A stretch of DNA of 64,000 nt from assembly GCF_029870955.1 (NCBI RefSeq), contig NZ_PGFQ01000001.1:1674001-1738000 (forward strand), written 5' to 3'. Origin of the DNA: Sulfitobacter faviae (lineage in GTDB: Bacteria > Pseudomonadota > Alphaproteobacteria > Rhodobacterales > Rhodobacteraceae). Numbering within the stretch: position 1 is the stretch's first letter; each line of letters begins with the position of its first letter. This document shows positions 57,831-64,000 of the stretch, piece by piece. The position numbers and the translations under genes were made by a program. Below the pieces are notes generated by a model. The model was not told the origin of the DNA, ran no database searches, and saw nothing but the letters and a program-made list of their open reading frames with translations.

Positions 57831-58016
57831 ATGCGCAGTTTCAGCCGGTCCGCGCGTCACGATCAGGATAATGCACGGAAATTTCAATTTATCTTCATGG
57901 CCGTAGGTCTCGCAATTATCGCGGGTGGCCTGTGGTGGCTTTATGAGGTCGAACGGCCCTACCACCCTTTCCTGCAGGGCAATGACCTGCATATGCAGCC
58001 GGTCAGTGATTCCTGA
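57831..58016 (+). CDS. Small single-helix membrane protein, unknown
   Basis: A 61-residue protein: basic N-terminus MRSFSRSARHDQDNARKF, one hydrophobic helix (about 20-38, QFIFMAVGLAIIAGG), then WWLYEVERPYHPFLQGNDL. GAGGTG lies 7-12 nt upstream of the ATG at 57831; the longer in-frame start at 57750 is less likely. It ends 18 nt from the convergent zapE stop. No family recognised. Confidence 0.65.
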   Translation: MRSFSRSARHDQDNARKFQFIFMAVGLAIIAGGLWWLYEVERPYHPFLQGNDLHMQPVSDS

Positions 58017-58034
58017 TCGGTTGGCCGGGGGCGG

Positions 58035-59093
58035 TCAGCGTCCCCAGTCTTCCCCCTGCATCTCCCGCAGGCGGGAGGCTGTACGCTCAAATTCAAAGGT
58101 GCCTTCACCTTCGAGGTAGAGCATTTCCGGCGCGGCGGCGGCGGAGCAGATCAGCCGCACCTTCGCCTCATAAAGCGCGTCGATCAGGGTGACGAAACGC
58201 TTCGCCTCGTTAAAATTCGACCGGCCAAGGGTGGGGATGTTGTCTAGCAGCAGTACCCGCACCGCCTGCGCCAGCGCGAGGTAATCCGCCGCGCCCAAGG
58301 GCTGGCCGCAGAGCGCGTGAAAACCGGCGCGGGCCATGCCGTTGTGATATTGCGGTATGGTCACTTCGCGGCCCTTGACGTGTAGGGTTAGCGGTTCGCC
58401 CTCGGCCCCTGCAAGATCGTCCCAGACCGCGTCCATCGCGGCGCGGCTTTCGGCGTTGACGGGTGTGAAATAGACTTGCGACCCTGCCAGCCGGTCTTGG
58501 CGGTAGTCGGTCGGGCTGGCCAATTCATGCACCACCATCCGCTCTTTGATGAGGTCAATGAAGGGCACGAAAACCTCGCGGTTGATGCCGTTTTTGTAGA
58601 GGTCATCGGGCAGGCGGTTCGAGGTGGTGACCACCACGACGCCCGCGGCGAAGAGCGCCTCGAACAGGCGGCCCACGATCATCGCGTCGGTGATGTCGGT
58701 GATCTGCATTTCGTCGAAGGCCAGCAGGCGGACGCTTTCCGCCACGTCGCGGGCCACGGGCGCGATAGCGTCATCCACGCCGGTCTTGCGGACCTCATGC
58801 ATGGCGTTGTGGATTTCCTGCATGAAGGCGTGGAAATGCACGCGCCGCGCAGGCACGTCTGGCAGATGCGCCACGAACATGTCCATCAGCATGGATTTGC
58901 CGCGCCCGACGCCGCCCCATAGGTACAGGCCCTTGGGGGGCTCTGGGGCTTTGCGGAAAAAGCTTTTCTTCGGCGGGTTGGCCAGCGCATCGCGGATGCG
59001 GTCGAACTCGGCCATGACGGTTTCTTGGGCCGGGTCGGCCTGTAGTTTGCCCTCGGCGACAAGCCGGGCGTAGGTTTCGCGCATGTTGCTCAT
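58035..59093 (-). CDS. zapE: Cell division protein ZapE (AFG1-like ATPase)
   Basis: A 352-residue P-loop ATPase. Walker A LWGGVGRGKSMLMDMF near residue 60, HFHAFMQEIHNAMH, Walker B RLLAFDEMQITDITDAM and the sensor VVVTTSNRLPDDLYKNG. Members bind FtsZ under stress in E. coli; the wider family is AFG1-like. A complete frame; repeat copy 2 lies upstream of it. Confidence 0.92.
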   Translation of the reverse strand: MSNMRETYARLVAEGKLQADPAQETVMAEFDRIRDALANPPKKSFFRKAPEPPKGLYLWGGVGRGKSMLMDMFVAHLPDVPARRVHFHAFMQEIHNAMHEVRKTGVDDAIAPVARDVAESVRLLAFDEMQITDITDAMIVGRLFEALFAAGVVVVTTSNRLPDDLYKNGINREVFVPFIDLIKERMVVHELASPTDYRQDRLAGSQVYFTPVNAESRAAMDAVWDDLAGAEGEPLTLHVKGREVTIPQYHNGMARAGFHALCGQPLGAADYLALAQAVRVLLLDNIPTLGRSNFNEAKRFVTLIDALYEAKVRLICSAAAAPEMLYLEGEGTFEFERTASRLREMQGEDWGR

Positions 59094-59144
59094 GGCGAGA
59101 GAGATAGCGTGCTGGTGGGGGAGAGGAAAGGTGGTCTTGTGAGA

Positions 59145-59306
59145 GGGCCATCGCCTGCCCGCGGGTCGGCGATCAGGCGGTATGGCGTTGCCACTTTATG
59201 GCTCAACCATTGTGTGCGTTCGCAAGGTCGTACCCAGCCTCGCCCAATCGCCTACCCGTCCGGGCGGGCAGGCGATGGCCCGGCGCCTACGGCTTGATTC
59301 CGGGCC
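59145..59306 (+). repeat. MITE-like dispersed repeat, copy 2
   Basis: The same 18-bp terminal inverted repeats as copy 1 (59145-59162 and 59264-59281) bound a 137-bp core, with a tail GGCTTGATTCCGGGCC (59291-59306). It is inverted relative to copy 1. The first ~30 bases and last ~50 bases are nearly identical to copy 1, and the middle has diverged. It lies between the zapE start and the LysR stop. No transposase is nearby, so it is non-autonomous if mobile. Confidence 0.85.
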
Positions 59307-59324
59307 AAGTGGCAATCGCGGCTG

Positions 59325-60230
59325 TTACCAGTCCGCCGGCCCCTTCTCGGCAAATTCATGCACCAGAAAGTCGATAAACGCCCGCACCTTGGGCTGCGTG
59401 AAACGGCCCGGCGGATAGACGGCGTAGATGCCCTGCGTCTCCAGCGGCAAATCGGGGATCGCGTCCTCGACCAGACCTTTCTCCATCGCCTCGGCGTAGA
59501 GGAAGCTCGGCAGGTAGGCGATGCCCAGCCCCGAAATCGCGGCGTTCAAAAGGCTCTGCCCGTCATTGACCGACAGCCAACCGGCGGTGCGCACCTGCCG
59601 CTTCTCGCCCGAGGGCGCGGTCAGTTTCCACACGTTGCCCGACGACTGGTTCGAGTAATGCAGCAGCTTGTGATTGTTCAGATCGTCGATCTTTTCCGGC
59701 CGCCCGTATTGCTCGAAATACTTCGGGCTGGCGATCATGCGTTTGGTGGTCTCGGTCAATTTGCGGGCGCGCAGGGTGCTGTCTTCCAGCTCCCCGATCC
59801 GCACGGCCATGTCGAAGCCTTCCGAGATCAACTCAACGTAGCGGTTGTTCAGCACCATGTTCACGGTGATATCGGGGAAGTCCTGCAAGAACTCCGACAG
59901 GGCGGGGGACAAATGATTGACGCCGAAATCCGTCGCGACCGAAATCCGCAGCAGCCCCGAGGGCGCGGATTGCATCGAAGTGACCAAGGCATCGGCCTCG
60001 CCCGCGTCGTTCAGCACCCGGCGGGCGCGGTCGTAGTAAGCAAGGCCAATCTCGGTGGGCGAGACGCGGCGGGTGGTGCGGTTCAGCAATCGTGCGCCCA
60101 AGCGCGCCTCAAGCGAGGAGACATGCTTTGAAACGGCGGATTTCGAGATCCCCATCTTCTTGGCAGCATCTGTAAAGCCGCCTTGATCCACCACAGTGGC
60201 AAACGCTTCCATTTCCGTAAGGCGGTCCAT
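59325..60230 (-). CDS. LysR-family transcriptional regulator
   Basis: A 301-residue regulator: N-terminal winged HTH (MDRLTEMEAFATVVDQGGFT, AAKKMGISKSAVSKHVSSLE), then a substrate-binding domain with GLLRISVATDFGVNHLSP. The ATG at 60230 gives the standard LysR N-terminus; a 16-codon extension is possible but unlikely. The flanking genes (zapE, zntB) are co-directional, not divergent, so no target is evident. Confidence 0.92.
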   Translation of the reverse strand: MDRLTEMEAFATVVDQGGFTDAAKKMGISKSAVSKHVSSLEARLGARLLNRTTRRVSPTEIGLAYYDRARRVLNDAGEADALVTSMQSAPSGLLRISVATDFGVNHLSPALSEFLQDFPDITVNMVLNNRYVELISEGFDMAVRIGELEDSTLRARKLTETTKRMIASPKYFEQYGRPEKIDDLNNHKLLHYSNQSSGNVWKLTAPSGEKRQVRTAGWLSVNDGQSLLNAAISGLGIAYLPSFLYAEAMEKGLVEDAIPDLPLETQGIYAVYPPGRFTQPKVRAFIDFLVHEFAEKGPADW

Positions 60231-60374
60231 TGCCTGTCCCTTCGCATTGATCTTGTTGCGGTCAGGTATGGGCGCCAATTCGGGCAGGATCGGGGCGGAG
60301 GCAAGACAGTCCCGTGGTCTTTGCGGGGATCGTTCATGGCATGGAAACGGCAGAACAATCCGTTTCCCCGCCTG

Positions 60375-61316
60375 TCACAGCCAGCGCAGCCATTTCAGCA
60401 CGGCCAGCATGATGGCGGCGAGGCCGACCATGGCGAGGCAAAGGATCGCGAAGGCCTGCGGATCGTCCACCCCGGGCATCCCGCCCACGTTGACGCCGAA
60501 GAGCCCCGTCAGGAATCCCAGCGGCAAAAAGACCGCGGCGGCGATGGAGAGCATGTAGCTGTGCCGCGCCTGTCGCTGCGCGACCTGGTTGTCGTGTTCG
60601 TCCTGCACCGTGACGATGCGTTCCTGTAGCGCGTCCAATTCCTCGACCACGATGGCGGTGCGGTTGGCCAGTTCGCGCAGCTTCATCGCGTCGACGTCCG
60701 GCACCAGCGGCAGGTCCAGCGTGGCCAGCCGCTCCAGCGCGTGGCGTTGCGGGGCGAGGTAGCGTTCCAGCCGGATCGCGCTGCGGCGGGTCACCGGCAG
60801 TTCCTTCGGCGGCGGTGTGCTGTGGTCTTCGAGGTCGGCCTCATAGAAGGCCGTCCGATCCGCCAGCCGCGCCACTTCGACCTGCACCCGGGCGGTCAGC
60901 CGAGAGACCAGCGCCTCGACAAAGGCCGAAGGCCGGGGTGGCGCGTTGTTCTCGGCAGCCAGCGCGCGCAGCTCATCTATGGCAAAGACCCGGCGCATCC
61001 GCACGGTGATCACCACCGCATCCGTCACCCACATCCGGACGGAGACCATTTGGTCGGCCTGTTGCCCTTCGTTTAGGTTGATGCCGCGCAGGTTCAGGAT
61101 CAGACCGTCGTCATATTCATCACAGCGCGGGCGGGTTTCGGGCTGTAGCAATGCGCCCGCCGGGATCTCGGGCAGGTGTTTGGCCAGCCACGGCGCCAGC
61201 GCCGGATCGGCCATGTCGTAGTGCCACCAGCGGTAGCGCCCCGGCCCGGTGAGGTTGTCGTCGGAGGGCACCTGCGCGGTGCCGTCCTCATAGATGTCGA
61301 AGACGCAGAGGGGCAT
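60375..61316 (-). CDS. zntB: CorA-family zinc transporter ZntB
   Basis: A 313-residue inner-membrane metal transporter with a large cytoplasmic N-terminal funnel and two C-terminal helices; the pore signature GLFGVNVGGMPG is in the loop between them. The N-terminus MPLCVFDIYEDGTAQVPSDD and WWHYDMADPALAPWL match ZntB. The start at 61316 is preferred to the in-frame ATG at 61340. Zn2+ transport is family knowledge. Confidence 0.9.
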   Translation of the reverse strand: MPLCVFDIYEDGTAQVPSDDNLTGPGRYRWWHYDMADPALAPWLAKHLPEIPAGALLQPETRPRCDEYDDGLILNLRGINLNEGQQADQMVSVRMWVTDAVVITVRMRRVFAIDELRALAAENNAPPRPSAFVEALVSRLTARVQVEVARLADRTAFYEADLEDHSTPPPKELPVTRRSAIRLERYLAPQRHALERLATLDLPLVPDVDAMKLRELANRTAIVVEELDALQERIVTVQDEHDNQVAQRQARHSYMLSIAAAVFLPLGFLTGLFGVNVGGMPGVDDPQAFAILCLAMVGLAAIMLAVLKWLRWL

Positions 61317-61391
61317 GGAGACCTTGGATCGTTTTGGCAATCCTGCGGCGATCTAGGGCGGGGCGCAAGGGGCCAAGCGCCCGCCCCTCGC

Positions 61392-63517
<2,126 letters not shown>

Positions 63518-63600
63518 TCATAGCCGCGATGTGATCGCTTTGAGCCGCGCCTTGGTCGTGCTAACTCCCAAATGAACGCCATTCAGGAGACCTGCCCCCA

Positions 63601-64000
63601 TGACCCCCGAAGAGATTGCCAAACTGCCCTACCGCCCTTGCGTCGGCGTGATGCTGGTGAATGCCGAGGGGGAGGTCTTTGTCGGCCAGCGGCGCGACCG
63701 GGATCAGGACGCTTGGCAGATGCCCCAAGGCGGGGTCGACAAGGGCGAGGCCGCGCGCGATGCGGCCCTGCGTGAGTTGGAGGAAGAGACCGGCATCCCC
63801 AGCAATCTGGTGCGGGTCGAAGCCGAGACGACAAGCTGGCTGCCCTATGATCTGCCCCATGAACTGGTGCCCAACATTTGGAAGGGCCGCTACCGGGGCA
63901 GGAACAGAAATGGTTCCTCATGCGTTTTCTGGGGCAGGACGATCAGGTCAATATCCAGACGGCTGAGCCTGAATTCTCCGAATGGCGCTGGATGCCCGCA
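63601..64000 (+). CDS. rppH: RNA pyrophosphohydrolase RppH, 3' truncated by window edge, frameshifted
   Basis: Nudix hydrolase that removes pyrophosphate from mRNA 5' ends. The N-terminus [20 protein letters not shown] is followed by the Nudix box [17 protein letters not shown], continuing EEETGI. The frame breaks in the G run 63895-63898; one added G restores [19 protein letters not shown] up to the end of the window. ATG 63601 has CAGGAGA upstream. Confidence 0.9.

Overview
The window is GC-rich, densely packed chromosomal DNA from an alphaproteobacterium, most likely the Rhodobacteraceae/Roseobacter group. Support for this: the complete oxygen-dependent (CobG-type) cobalamin pathway, CbtAB cobalt uptake under a B12 riboswitch, a LOV-HWE histidine kinase, the MoxR/DUF58/DUF4159 operon, a DUF6478-type protein, and very tight ATGA/TGATG gene overlaps. 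No rRNA, tRNA, prophage, integrase, transposase or CRISPR array was seen. The genus cannot be fixed by reading alone.

Layout. 1-3820: 3' part of a polyamine-type ABC importer operon (ATPase, two permeases, FAD-dependent amine oxidase). 3830-6784: tRNA hydroxylase TrhO, then NAD salvage genes pncA and pncB. 6788-7797: blue-light LOV-HWE kinase. 7942-23905: cobalt/cobalamin locus. A B12 riboswitch precedes cbtB-cbtA, a His-rich membrane-anchored protein, a DUF1636 protein and cobW. Then come cobN-G-H-I-J, cobK on the opposite strand, cobL-E-M-B-A, a second DUF1636 gene and cobF. Together these cover uroporphyrinogen III to hydrogenobyrinic acid a,c-diamide plus the large cobaltochelatase subunit. 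CobS/CobT and the late adenosylation and nucleotide-loop genes are not in the window. 23909-34222: housekeeping genes (arfB, queuosine-precursor transporter, a phytase-like esterase lipoprotein, mepA, a UMF1-type transporter, a thioesterase, yggT, recQ, yaaA) and a DUF1007/NicO metal-transport pair. 34219-40907: minus-strand operon moxR-DUF58-DUF4159-membrane protein. 40978-64000: mixed housekeeping (sugar isomerase, GST, polA, gpmI-envC-ctpA, ilvD, accD-folC, zapE, LysR, zntB, fadH, partial rppH).

The dominant anomaly is technical. Twenty-four single-base frameshifts interrupt 20 otherwise intact genes, including essential or near-essential ones (polA, ilvD, folC). Every one is repaired by adding one G/C, nearly always to a run of four or more, and every repaired gene length becomes an exact multiple of three. 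This points to systematic homopolymer under-calling rather than gene decay. Genes are therefore annotated as whole units spanning the frameshift, with its position given.

The most interesting biological leads are: (1) a dispersed MITE-like repeat of about 160 bp with perfect 18-bp terminal inverted repeats, present twice in opposite orientation; (2) a candidate cobalt acquisition and hand-off module (CbtB-CbtA-His-rich protein-DUF1636-CobW) behind the riboswitch, with a second DUF1636 paralog at the far end of the cob cluster; (3) a compact intergenic region near 24.4-24.6 kb with a 14-nt exact complement of the 16S rRNA 3' tail (an extreme Shine-Dalgarno), overlapping tiny reading frames and a strong hairpin; (4) divergent cobK and cobL sharing a CATG start palindrome.
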